The translations under genes were made by a program, and so were the position numbers. This document shows, one piece after another, positions 33,400 through 44,599 of a stretch of DNA of 64,000 bases. Below the pieces are notes generated by a model. That model did not search any database. It saw only the letters and a list, made by a program, of their open reading frames with translations, and was not told the origin of the DNA. The stretch lies in NCBI RefSeq assembly GCF_018446385.1, contig NC_055996.1, positions 17,843,317 through 17,907,316 on the forward strand. Direction: 5' to 3'. Origin of the DNA: Zingiber officinale. Its lineage: Eukaryota > Streptophyta > Magnoliopsida > Zingiberales > Zingiberaceae. Every line of letters starts with the position of its first letter. Position 1 is the first letter of the stretch.

Positions 33400-34073
33400 C
33401 TTTTTTTTTCCATAAATATAGCCATTTTATTGATGTGGCAATTCAAAGCGCCTCAAACATTTGGAGGTGCCTCCAATTAGATAAAATTTTATCTTTATCA
33501 TCGTAACATCTACATTCTGATCTAGCAGAATCGAAGGCTCCTCGGATCATCAAAGGCTCTCGGTTTTGCTAAGCTGGAATCCACTATTTGTCTCCGCGGA
33601 AAAGGCTCTTGCTCTTTGGCGGCGCCTTGATTCATCATAGGTGCCTCAAGTCTCGTAGTTGATAGCGGTTCTATTAGAGTATATACTAAAAGTTTAGCTT
33701 TTGATATAAAACATTTATTTTGAAATGAGAATCACATTGGTCATATCTACATTTATGTTAAATGTAGTTGCCTATTTAATTTATATTGTAGATAACATGG
33801 TGTATGGTGTCACACAGAAGATCATGTTATTAGTTCCTTATAAATTATAAATAGTAGCTCACAACTAAGATGGAATGGGACAAACTATTGGAGTGGTTGT
33901 AGTGTAATTTGGTATTAGTTTATCTTGACTATAAAATTACACTAGTACACTATGAGTGTATTGAGCAGGACTATTTGAGGTAGTTTCTTTTTATACTGAC
34001 TATATAAAAGAACAAAACTTATATTATTATGAAAGTACGTACTCTTAATCATGATATAATAATAAGCACATAT

Positions 34074-34793
34074 TGATCCGGTAGTAAGAAGGGGGGACCC
34101 ACTTCCTGAAGGGTCTCAGCCTGAGGACCGATGAAAGGCTGTGCGGTGGATGGCCGAGCCGAGCGGATGGGTAGGTCCGAACGGAGCTAGAGATAAACCC
34201 ATCCATGGGCTCATGTTTCCGACGCCAAGGCAGGAAGATCGAAGAGCCGAGCGGGAGTCCGCTCGGCAGGGGCCAAGGGCCGAGGGGGTTGTCCGTTCGG
34301 CCAAAATAGGGGCGAGGGTATAAAGGGGGCCGAGCGGCCTATGCGCTCGGCTCAGGATATGAGATATCATCATAAGCATGTCTGATGATTAGGCCGTACA
34401 CAAGATCGCACGATCTTGCCGTCACATCATGGAAAGGCTGATACAGTAACAGTATGGTCTCATGGACGTCTCCCTGACAGATCCATATTTAGACATGGCC
34501 CTTCTGACAGACCCATACCTGGGCATGGTCAAAGGCAGGTGGTTGCTTTGATTGGCACGCCCAGGCTTCTTTGAGAGATCTATATAAGGCTTCCATTTCT
34601 CCACTGGAGGTATGAAAAATCTTCATCTTGAAGCCACCTTTTTGTTATTCCTCGCCTGACTTGAGCGTCGGAGGGCCGTCGCCGGGACACCCCTCCCGGC
34701 TCGGTTTCGTTGCAGGTTCACCGGAGCATTCGAGGATCTAGCAGGAAGCGCCACGTGCCCAGCGTCCACTGATTCCCGGTTCGGACAGGATCA
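34074..34793 (+). repeat. Left LTR of the gypsy element
   Basis: TGATCCGGTAGTAAG to GGACAGGATCA, 720 bp. It contains TATATAAG at 34581-34588 as a likely promoter. Confidence 0.9.
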
Positions 34794-34838
34794 AATTGGC
34801 GCCGTCTGTGGGAACGCTCCTGCATCCGATCGGTAACA

Positions 34839-34973
34839 ATGGACGAGGCTGGACGACAAAACACGGTGACGCTTTCGAGGGAAGAGCTCGACGCTCTGGT
34901 CGAGATAAGGGCCGCCAAACTTGTTGAACAAAAACAGAAAGCAGCGGCCGAACGACAGGAGCTACGGCATTGA
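34839..34973 (+). pseudogene. Truncated gag start of the gypsy element
   Basis: MDEAGRQNTVTLSREELDAL opens the frame, which ends after 44 residues (ERQELRH, then TGA). The stop results from joining to integrase sequence out of frame at about 34963. The rest of gag and most of pol are missing. A start followed by acidic/basic helical sequence fits a Tat-type Gag N-terminus, but the fragment is too short for a domain call. Confidence 0.6.
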
Positions 34974-35540
34974 GCAACATTTCACGTCTGTGGCCTATCC
35001 TCAGAGCAACGGTCAGGCTGAAGTCGCCAACAGGGAAATTCTCCGTATTCTGCGTGCTCGGCTCGACCATTTGGGGGAAGCTGGCCAGATGAAGTGCCTA
35101 GCGTCTTGTGGGCCATCCGAACGACGCCAAAAGAAGGGACAGGAGTCACACCGTTCCATTTGGTATATGGCGGTGAGGCCGTCATTCCAGTCGAAGTCGG
35201 CGTTGATTCAATCCGGATCCAGAGCTACGATGATGACAACGCCGAACGAAGAAACATGGAGCTGGACTTGGTAGAAGAGGAGAGGGCGAAGGCAGCCGTT
35301 CGGCTGATGGCATACCGCCAGCGGATGAAGCAAACTTACAACCGGCGCGTCATTCCCAGATTATTCCAGATCGGCGATCTTGTCTGGAAGAAAGTCAAGC
35401 CGGTCGGCGACGTCGGCAAGCTTGAAGCTCCATGGGCCGGTCCCTTCAGAGTCATCGAAAAGCTCCGCTCGGGCGCGTATTATTTGGAAGACAAGGACGG
35501 TCGGCAGCTGGACCGACCTCCTTACCGGGCGGGATGAAAG
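34965..35540 (+). pseudogene. Integrase C-terminal fragment of the gypsy element
   Basis: Integrase inserts element cDNA into the genome. The fragment starts GIEQHFTSVAYPQSNGQAEV, the end of the catalytic core with the Glu of the DDE triad expected near NGQAE(V). It continues NREILRILRARLDHLGE, then after a frameshift DEVPSVLWAIRTTPKEGTGV, PFHLVYGGEAVIPVEVGV, RLFQIGDLVWKKVKPVGDVG and WAGPFRVIEKLRSGAYYLED, the GPY/F-type C-terminus. The frameshift at about 35072-35080 fits loss of one G in a G run. Near the end the usual stretch between DRP and PYRAG is missing. The first two catalytic aspartates are gone. Confidence 0.85.
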
Positions 35541-35904
35541 GTGTATCACTGTAAATCACTCGGTGTACTTCATTTTTCGACTGAATGCTTGAAATGCAGA
35601 AAGGAAGAGTCAAAAGAGCGAAAATGAGACGTTATCGTGGGTCGAAGGCCCTGTACCGTTCGGACGGCGGTAAATTATCTTAGCAAAAATGCTCGACGAA
35701 GCAGACCCTGAGCCGTTCGGCCAGGAATACGTTCTCCACACTGGGTGAAAGGTGCGCTAAATGTAACTGTATATGCTCCTCGGTCGCCTATGCACTTGCG
35801 ATGCAGGAAGTAGAAGGATGATAGCACAGGGCATCCTCTGCGAAACGGAAGGCCAAGGTCGCTCGACCTGGTAAGGAGTTAGCCCTAAAACCGTCTAGCC
35901 CAGA
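35541..35904 (+). other. 3' non-coding part of the gypsy interior
   Basis: A non-coding link between integrase and the tandem array with GTTCGG-rich short motifs. No frame is recognised. Confidence 0.5.
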
Positions 35905-38900
35905 CGTTAAACCGGAGAGCCGCGCCGACCGGCTATAAATATCCGCGCCGACGAGCACCGTCGTTAAAAATCGCACCGTCGTTAAAATCGAGAGCCGCGC
36001 CAACCGGCAATAAATATCGCCGACCGGCTATAAATATCCTCGCCGACGAGCACCGTCGTTAAAATCGAGCGGACAGGCGTCATAAATAATCCGGCCGAGC
36101 ACGTTAAAATCGACCAGGCTATAAATATCCGGCCGTTAAAATCGACCGATCGGCTATAAATATACGAGCACCGTCGTTAAAATCGAGAGCCGCGCCACGT
36201 TAAACCGGAGAGCCGCGACGATCGGCTATAAATATCCGCCCCGAGCCCGTCGTTAAAAATCGAGAGCGGCGCCGATAAATATCCGGGCCGACGAGCACCG
36301 TCGTTAAAATCGAGAGCCGCTCCGACGGCTATAAATATCGCGCCGACGAGCACCGTCGTTAAAATCGAGAGCCGCGCGGAAAGCCGGCGAGCACCGTCGT
36401 TAAAAATCGAGAGCAGCGACCGCTATAAATATCCGACGAGCAGTCGTTAAAATCGAGGCAGGCCCGGCTATAAATATCCGAGCACCGTCGTTAAAAATCG
36501 AGCCGCCCGACCGGCTATAAATATCCGCGACGAGCACCGTCGTTAAAATCGAGAGCGCCGACCGGCTATAAATATCCGCGACGAGCACCGTCGTTAAAAA
36601 TCGAGAGCCGCCGGCGTCTATAAATAATCCGCGAGGCGACGAGCACCGTCGTTAAAATCGAGAGCCGCCGACCGGCTATAAATATCCGCGCCGACGAGCA
36701 CCGTCGTTAAAATCGAGCGGCGGCCGGCTATAAATATCCGCCGACGAGCCCCGTTGTTAAAAATCGAGAGCCGCGTCTATAAATAATCCGGGCGGAAAGC
36801 CGACGAGCACCGTCGTTAAAATCGAGAGCCGACCGGCTATAAATATCGCGCCGACGAGCACCGTCGTTAAAAATCCGCCGACCGGCTATAAATATCCGCC
36901 GACGAGCACCGTCGTTAAAATCGAGAGCCGACCGGCTATAAATATCCGCCCGACGAGCACCGTCGTTAAAATCGAAGCCGCCGATCGGCTATAAATATCC
37001 GCGCCGACGAGCTCCGCCGCGCGATCGGCTATAAATATCCGCACCGACGAGCCCGTCGTTAAAAATCGAACCGACCGGCTATAAATATCCGCGCCCGACG
37101 AGCACCGTCGTTAAAATCAAGAGCCGACCGGCTATAAATATCCGCCCGAGCACCGTCGTTAAAAATCGAGAGCCGCGCCGACCGGCTATAAATATCCGCG
37201 CCGACGAGCACCGTCGTTAAAAATCGAAAGCCGCGCCGACCGGCTATAAATATCCGCGCCGACGAGCCCCGTCGTTAAAAATCGAGAGACGGACCGGTGT
37301 CTATAAATAATTCGAGCGGAAAGCCGACGAGCCCCGTCGTTAAAAATCGAGAGACGGGCCGGCGTCTATAAATAATCCGAGCGGAAAGCCGACGAGCACC
37401 GTCGTTAAAAATCGAGAGCCGCGCCGACCGGCTATAAATATCCGCGCCGATGAGCACCGTCGTTAAAAATCGAGAGCCGCGCCGACCGGCTATAAATATC
37501 CGCGCCGACGAGCACCGTCGTTAAAAATCGAGAGCCGCGCCGACCGGCTATAAATATCCGCGCCGACGAGCACCGTCGTTAAAAATCGAGAGACGGGCCG
37601 GCGTCTATAAATAATCCGAGCGGAGAGCCGACGAGCACCGTCGTTAAAAATCGAGAGCCGCGCCGACCGGCTATAAATATCCGCGCCGATGAGCACCGTC
37701 GTTAAAAATCGAGAGCCGCGCCGACCGGCTATAAATATCCGCGCCGACGAGCACCGTCGTTAAAAATCGAGAGCCGCGCCAAATAGCCGCGCCGACGAGC
37801 ACCGTCGTTAAAATCGAGAGCCGCCCGACGCTATAAATATCGCGCCGACGAGCACCGTCGTTAAAATCGAGAGAGCCGGCGTCTATAAATAATTCGAGCG
37901 GAAAGCGACGAGCACCGTCGTTAAAATCGAGAGCCGACCGGCTATAAATATCTGCCGACGAGCACCGTCGTTAAAATCGAGAGCCGCCGGCTATAAATAT
38001 CCGCCGGCTATAAAAATCAGAGACGAGCGGGCGTCTATAAATAATCCGAAGCGGAAAGCCGACGAGCACCGTCGTTAAACGAGCCCGCCGGCTATAAATA
38101 TCCGCGCCGACGAGCACCGTCGTTAAAATCGAAGCCGCGCCGACGAACCGACGAGCCCGTCGTTAAAAATCGAGAGGGGCGGCGCCTATAAATAATCCGA
38201 GCGGAAAGCCGGAGCACCGTCGTTAAAATCGAGAGCCGCGCCGACCTATAAATATTCGCGCCGACGAGCACCGTCGTTAAAATCGAAGCCGACCGGCTAT
38301 AAATATCCGCGCCGACGAGCACCGTCGTTAAAATCGAAGCCGCCGATCGGCTATAAATATCCGCCGACGAGCCCGTCGTTAAAAATGGAGAGACGGGCCG
38401 ACGTCTATAAATAATTCGAGCGGAAAGCCGACGAGCACCGTCGTTAAAAATCGAAAGCCGCGCCGACCGGCTATAAATATCCGCGCCGACGAGCACCGTC
38501 GTTAAAAATCGAGAGCCGCGCCGACCGGCTATAAATATCCGCGCCGACGAGCACCGTCGTTAAAAATCGAGAGCCGCGCCGACCGGCTATAAATATCCGC
38601 GCCGACGAGCACCGTCGTTAAAAATCGAAAGCCGCGCCGATCGGCTATAAATATCCGCGCCGACGAGCCCCGTCGTTAAAAATCGAGAGACGGGCCGGCG
38701 TCTATAAATAATCCGAGCGGAAAGCCGACGAGCACCGTCGTTAAAAATCGAGAGCCGGGCCGGCGTCTATAAATAATCCGAGCGGAAAGCCGACGAGCAC
38801 CGTCGTTAAAAATCGAGAGCCGCGCCGACCGGCTATAAATATCCGCGCCGACGAGCACCGTCGTTAAAAATCGAGAGCCGCGCCGATCGGCTATAAATAT

Positions 38901-39025
38901 CCGCGCCGACGAGCCCCGTCGTTAAAAATCGAGAGACGGGCCGGCGTCTATAAATAATCCGAGCGGAAAGCCGACGAGCACCGTCGTTAAAAATCGAGAG
39001 CCGCGCCGATCGGCTATAAATATAC
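35905..39025 (+). repeat. Tandem array of a 58-bp TATA-bearing unit, about 50 copies
   Basis: The consensus unit comprises GACCGGCTATAAATATCC, then GCGCCGACGAGCACCGTCG, then TTAAAAATCGAGAGCCGCGCC. The period is exactly 58 in the clean part (37400-37750, 38440-38660). A variant unit has GGCGTCTATAAATAATCC, then GAGCGGAAAGCC. Each unit has TATAAATA. Units at 35905 to about 37170 and 37780-38400 carry many small deletions; the rest are nearly uniform. It lies between pol and the 3' LTR, where Tat elements are known to bear tandem repeats. Confidence 0.9.
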
Positions 39026-39460
39026 CAAGCGGAAGAACGAATATCGGAGTAAGAAACTGCGGAAACTATAAATATTAAAGCATTCAGGCCCGAAGGGGGG
39101 TTGGTCCTTCGACACTCGGCGTTTGTTGACTTCACGCAAGCGGGATACGTGCAGAGCGAGTAGGTCTGCTCACTCGCACTTTATGCAATGAGCCAAGCCG
39201 ATCGGACGCGTGAGGGAGAAAGCTTAAGAGCACGACTGGCGAAAATTTTACAAGCATTAATGTTAAGCAAACAGAAGAATATTATGGACAATGAGTAGGA
39301 AGACAGGAAAAGGGGCATCGTTTCATTAGAAGAAAAATTATGCCGAACGGCTAAAGAAAGAATATAAGCTACGGAAAGGAGGCGACAGCCCGCTCGAATA
39401 CATATAGTCCAGTCAGTCGGACTCACTGCCTCCTTCGACTAGACTTGAAGGGAAGGCAAG
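39026..39460 (+). other. Non-coding stretch before the gypsy 3' LTR
   Basis: There is no frame. It ends in a weak purine-rich tract (GAAGGGAAGGCAAG) that may serve as the polypurine tract. Confidence 0.5.
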
Positions 39461-40180
39461 TGATCCGGTAGTAAGAAGGGGGGACCCACTTCCTGAAGGG
39501 TCTCAGCCTGAGGACCGATGAAAGGCTGTGCGGTGGATGGCCGAGCCGAGCGGATGGGTAGGTCCGAACGGAGCTAGAGATAAACCCATCCATGGGCTCA
39601 TGTTTCCGACGCCAAGGCAGGAAGACCGAAGGGCCGAGCGGGAGTCCGCTCGGCAGGGGCCAAGGGCCGAGGGGGTTGTCCGTTCGGCCAAAATAGGGGC
39701 GAGGGTATAAAGGGGGCCGAGCGGCCTATGCGCTCGGCTCAGGATATGAGATATCAGCAGAAGCATGTCTGATGATTAGGCCGTACACAAGATCGCACGA
39801 TCTTGCCGTCACATCATGGAAAGGCTGATACAGTAACAGTATGGTCTCATGGACGTCTCCCTGACAGATCCATATTTAGACATGGCCTTTCTGACAGACC
39901 CATACCTGGGCATGGTCAAAGGCAGGTGGTTGCTTTGATTGGCACGCCCAGGCTTCTTTGAGAGATCTATATAAGGCTTCCATTTCTCCACTGGAGGTAT
40001 GAAAAATCTTCATCTTGAAGCCACCTTTTTGTTATTCCTCGCCTGACTTGAGCGTCGGAGGGCCGTCGCCGGGACACCCCTCCCGGCTCGGTTTCGTTGC
40101 AGGTTCACCGGAACATTCGAGGATCTAGCAGGAAGCGCCACGTGCCCAGCGTCCACTGATTCCCGGTTCGGACAGGATCA
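39461..40180 (+). repeat. Right LTR of the gypsy element
   Basis: 720 bp, differing from the left copy by about six substitutions and no indels that I can see. Confidence 0.9.
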
Positions 40181-40855
40181 CATATACTTAATATTTATTT
40201 CTTTAATTTATCAAAGGGTGAGATTTAGTTCGTTAAATCAATAGGCCCGATAAGTTGGGAAATGATATTATTTATATGGTGTGTTGTTGATTATAGAATG
40301 AAACTGTGTCCTAGTAATCTAGATTGATAATGTCCTCTTGAGGAGCTCATAAGGATTATCATGTAAATCCTACAGGTGGACTTAGTCCGACATGACAATA
40401 AGGTTGAGTGATACTACTCTTGGAGCTAGATATTAATTAAGCGAGTTGTCAGTAACTCATTTAATTAGTGAGCATTCAATATCTTAAACACAGGGAGACT
40501 AACACACTCATGATAAGAAAGAGCTCATATTATAATATGGGATTGGTGCGGTAGTGCAATAATAACTCTTTAGTGGTATGAGTTATTATTGATGAACTTG
40601 AGTTGGGTGTTCGGGGCGAACACGGGAAGCACAAGCTCATCGGGAGACCAAAACCAATTCCTCCTCTCGGTCCCTGTTGTAGGCTCTTATTTATAAAGCC
40701 TTATATCCACTTAAAGCCAAGCTTCTTACCCATCTTGTTGTGGCCGGCCAAGCCAAGCTTGGAGCCCAAGCTAGGGCCGGCCAAGCCAAAGAGTGGAGCC
40801 AAGTTTATGGTCGGCTAAGCTTGGAGCCCAAGCTAGGTGGCCGACCACATTAAAT

Positions 40856-41345
40856 TAAAAGGGTGCTTTAAATTTTAAAATCTTTCCTTTTGTGGAAGCC
40901 ATGGTTTTAAAAGAGAGTTTTAAAATTTTAAAATCTTTCCTTTTATAGCATCTACAAAGGATTAAGAGAGGTTTTATATCTTTCCTTATTTGTAGTTAAA
41001 AGAAAGATTTTAATTTTTGATAAAACTTTCCTTTCTTGTAACCATCCACATGTTTTAAAAGAGAGATTTTAATTTATAAAATTTTCCTTTATAACCAACA
41101 AGGGATTTAAAAGAGAAATTTTTATTAAAATTTTTTACCAGAAACAAATAAGGAAGTTTTAATTTTATGTTTAAAACTTTCCTTGTTTGGAGCACAAGTA
41201 TAGGGCCGGCTATGACAAGCATTAAAGGAAATTTTAATTTTTTTGTTTTAAAACTTTCCTTTTTAGTCATTGGCAAGGAATATAAGGAAATTTTAATTAT
41301 GTTTAAAACTTTCCTTTTTTGCCAAGACCAAGGATTATAAAAGAG
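40856..41345 (+). repeat. Palindromic AT-rich array in LTR G
   Basis: About eight degenerate units, each pairing an AAGGAAA(G/T)TTTTAA-like arm with TTAAAACTTTCCTT, separated by short spacers such as TTATG. The clearest are at about 41148-41185 and 41283-41320. Confidence 0.65.
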
Positions 41346-42672
41346 ATGAAGGGGTGCCTCATGAGACAACACATCTTCTATTCCTCTCTTCCAATCCTTT
41401 GGTGGTCGGCCCTTGTCCTTTTCTCTTCTCCTTTTGTTTTCTCTCTTGGAGGTCGGCGACATCAAGGTTGGTGATCTCTTGGTGACCGGTTGCTTGTAGG
41501 ATAAGGAGAGAAGGAAGCTCTCTTGTCTAGCATCCCTTGGAGGTTAGTTGGTGGCTGGATCTAGGAAGCAAAGAAAGAAGTTTAGGTGGATTACATCTTG
41601 AAAGATCATCGCCCACACGACGTCCAAGAGGAGAGGAATACAGCAGAAGATCAAGAGGTCTATAAGCTACAAAAGGTATAACTAGTTATTAGTTTCCGCA
41701 TCATAACTAGTTCATCTTTGGTATAGATCTTGAAAAATCAAACACAAGAGGTTATCGGTTTTAGTTTATCATTTTGTTATCGATTTTATTTTTTGATTTC
41801 ATGTTTCGATATTGTGCTCCTATCGAGGTCTTTGTAGTTAAACCTAGTTTACTGTAAGAAGTTAAAATTTGATTTCTTTGAAAGGCTTTGTCTAGGAAGT
41901 GGTGAATGATCTCATACCCAAGAAGGCCTAGTGCCTCGCCCTGTTTAACTTGGAAGCCGATCTTTAAAATAGATATTTGATTGACTTCTGTAATATGATT
42001 TAACTTAGGAAGATCACATCGGTTAAACTTGGAGTAAAAATGTTAAGTATCGTTTCCAATCCAAGTTTAACTTCTGAATGATAATTTGGATTAATAATGT
42101 TAAGCATCGTTCCAAATTTAACTTCAGTAGAGCACATGGGTAGCTAGGATAGTTCTATGCTTGTACAAAATTTTTGTACAGAGGAACTAGAACGGTATTC
42201 AGAGTAGCAACCAGCAGGTTGTTCGCTGCATGCAAGGCACCTCGGATCTAATGGAGGTGCCTCGAGTCTTCATTTCTTCAGGGAACCTCCAGTCAATTAC
42301 AAGCGCTTGGGATGGTCAACTTCTGATTTGACCATCCACTTCTTTGCACACTTGGGTGATGCTCCAGCCATCCGAAGTTGAGCTCACCCGAACCCAACTC
42401 TGACCTTCTTCTCGAGTAGACTTCCTCTAGTTTTCCATCCCTCGAACAACATCCTTCTCACTCCGCCGATTTACTCTTCCGTAACTTTTCGTCCCTCTGA
42501 TGCAATGAGTCTGTCAACTCTCTTCCCATGCAATCTTTCTCGCTCACTGTGTCTTTCGCTCGACTTCTTGTGTTTTTAAGTTCCTATACACTTAGAAACA
42601 ATACATCAAAATATATGGGACCTAACTTAACTCGATTGATTAACATCAAAACTAACACGGGGTACTTATACT

Positions 42673-43665
42673 TGTTGGAACCCCAAAGTTGTTTTGGTGT
42701 GATCAACAAGTTAAGTTAGGTCCTGTGTGTTTCTAACCTTGTGTCTAAGTGTGCAGGAGCTTAGGAGCACAGGTAGTCGAGTGGAAGATGCAGCTAGCGT
42801 GAAGGACGGCAGTCCAAGGGACGAGGTGCTGCGGAAGAGTACATCGACGGACGAGAAGAAAGCGTGCGGTGGTTCCGAGGGATGAAAGCCGGAGCGGAAG
42901 ATTGCTTGGGGAGCAAGAGACGCAGCTAGCGAGAAGGACGGCACGCGGTGCGTCCGAGGGACGAAGACTGCGGATGAGTACGCCGGCGGACGAGAAGGAA
43001 ACACGCAGCCATTCCGAGGGACGAGAAGCAGGAGGGAAGCCCGCTCGAGAAGACTGGAACTTGGGTTCGGGTGAGCCCTATTCCGGATAGCAGAGATCAT
43101 CCAATCAAGCGGATCCGGAGCAGAGGACCCGGACGAAAGTCAACCAGAGTTGACTCAGCATCCGGGGCGCTCGGAACTGTCCAGGGCGCCCCGGACTGGC
43201 CCGGGGATCCCGGAACCCTTCCGGGCGCTCGGGAGTTAGTTTTTCACCGGATCGAGCTTTGACTCGATCTGAACGTTGGGGGATAAATTCCCCCAGGGCT
43301 CTCGGAACCCTTCCAGGCGCCCCGACCAAGGCTATAAATATAGCCTTGGTCCAGAAGCTTTGAATTAACTCAGAAATTTACATTCCAAACACTTGTGCGC
43401 TTCTGTTCTAGTTTAGCTTCTGTCTTTTGTGCTTTCACTGCTGTAAGAGGCTTCTCCGCCTGAAGGAGATATTTTAGTGCACGTTCATTCCTTGGATTAA
43501 CAACCTCCTTGGTTGTAACCAAGTCAAGTTGTGAGCCTCTTCTTTCTGCTTTTTATTTATTGCTAATTTACTTTATGCAAGTGTTCTGTTGAAAGTTCGA
43601 GAAGGGTCTTTGCTGTTTTTTTTAGGCTGTTCAACCCCCCTTCTAGCCGGCCCAACGGTCCTACA
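42673..43665 (+). mobile_element. Solo LTR of family B (993 bp)
   Basis: TGTTGGAACCCCAAAG to GGTCCTACA, with a perfect duplication ATACT at 42668-42672 and 43666-43670. A TATAAATA lies near 43332 in a palindromic setting (AAGGCTATAAATATAGCCTT). There is no internal region. Confidence 0.85.
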
Positions 43666-43675
43666 ATACTTTCCG

Positions 43676-43830
43676 TTGCCTAATCTCCAATTAGGGGTTT
43701 CCCCTGCCTAACCTCAGTTAGAACTTTCCATTTCCTAACATCTAGTTAGGATTTCTATTGCCTAATTTCTAGTTAGGACTTTCACTTGTCTAACCTCAAT
43801 TAGAGCTTTTAAGTATCCGGTCTTCCTTTG
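43676..43830 (-). repeat. Short stem array in LTR H
   Basis: Five successive stems are seen on the plus strand: CCTAAT/ATTAGG, CCTAAC/GTTAG, CCTAAC/GTTAGG, CCTAA/TTAGG and TCTAA/TTAGA. Loops are 4-6 bases. Spacers carry AACTTTCC or GACTTTC, the inverse of the GGAAAGT leader in element C. Confidence 0.7.
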
Positions 43831-44599
43831 ACCTACTTAACTTCTCTCTCACATATTATCAAATATTGAAACTTAAACTCGAACCAATCTGAGCTTAGTC
43901 AACTTGGTCAACCTTGACCTAAGGACGATTACATCAACAATCTCCTTCTTTTTGATGTTTGACAATATGTCTAAGTTAGGCTACCCCATATTAGCCCAAC
44001 TTCCTTCTTCATCCCATGATAAAGCATAAATGAGGGTTTATTCCTAACTTAAATCCTATATGCTCCTCCTTTGATGCGTCACACATATCAAAAATCTTCT
44101 CCCAAGATTCATTCCTTATATCACAATAAAGGTCTCAACTTTCTATTATTTTCAATACTCAACCTTAAGCATTCAATCCTCAACCATCAAAATTTCTCCT
44201 TCCAAACTCAAATCATGTCTTAGGTGATCCCCTCGTCAAGACATGCTCCATCCTCTCTATCATTGCAATTTGGAATTCTTAAACCTATAGAAAATTTTAA
44301 AGTTGAAGTCATGAGATTAAAACTTCAATTTTAAATCTAAACCTCCTCCTTAACTCTACATTATTCTCCTTTAACCATTCTTTCTCATTTTCATCAAAGA
44401 AAAAAAAAATACTCATAAATACTTGTCCAAGCATTTCATAGAATTAGGAATAGTTAAATAACCTTTTATGACGCACAGTAGGCTTCAATATCTGCTAATA
44501 CTCCTTGTTCTTTCCCATCTCGAGCAACTGGAGAATAACATCCGTCAGCCGTGAGTTGCCACCAGAGAAGAGGCCGCAAGCGGCTGTCCGAGAAGAGTT

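Larger units (their letters stand above)
34074..40180 (+). mobile_element. Young gypsy (Tat-type) deletion derivative
   Basis: Two 720-bp LTRs (34074-34793, 39461-40180) differ at about 6 sites. A perfect duplication CATAT lies at 34069-34073 and 40181-40185. The primer-binding site TTGGCGCCGTCTGTGGG starts at 34796. The interior has a 44-codon gag start, then a C-terminal integrase fragment, then a large tandem array. RT, RNase H and protease are absent, so it depends on another element. The Tat lineage call rests on the integrase C-terminus and the 3' tandem repeats typical of Tat/Ogre elements. Confidence 0.9.
33672..42216 (+). mobile_element. Solo copia LTR G (about 2.4 kb), split by a gypsy element
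   Basis: Own sequence is 33672-34073 and 40186-42216. It starts TATTAGAGTATATACTAAAAG-like and ends GAGTAGCAACCAGCA. Flanks are GGTTC (33667-33671) and GGTTG (42217-42221), a 4/5 duplication. No internal region or second LTR exists, so it is a solo LTR. It contains an array of AT-rich palindromic repeats at about 40856-41345. Confidence 0.6.
33400..42657 (-). mobile_element. B-family LTR on the minus strand, split by LTR G
   Basis: Read from 42657 downward it starts TGTTAGTTTTGATG and shares with the 23838 LTR the blocks GTGTCTAAGTGTGTAGG and GTCGAGCGAAAGACG (with small differences), plus GGCGCCTGG-like blocks. Own sequence is 42222-42657 and about 33400-33666. It fades after a TATA-like stretch near 33415, so the 3' part is missing. 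Confidence 0.55.
42658..44400 (-). mobile_element. C-like retrotransposon fragment H, minus strand
   Basis: The LTR start read on the minus strand is TGTTGATGTAATCG, then CTTAGGTCAAGGTTGACC (43939 downward), very like element C. Upstream of it (43940 to about 44400) is C-like 3' interior with a GGAGA polypurine tract. The LTR holds a stem array at 43676-43830, was split by the B solo LTR (42673-43665), and is cut at 42658 by the B-family minus copy. Confidence 0.6.

Noticed and set aside
35788-39135. Repetitive minus-strand frames (ADIYSRSARLS-like)
   Set aside because: They are translations of the 58-bp tandem unit and break wherever the repeat varies.
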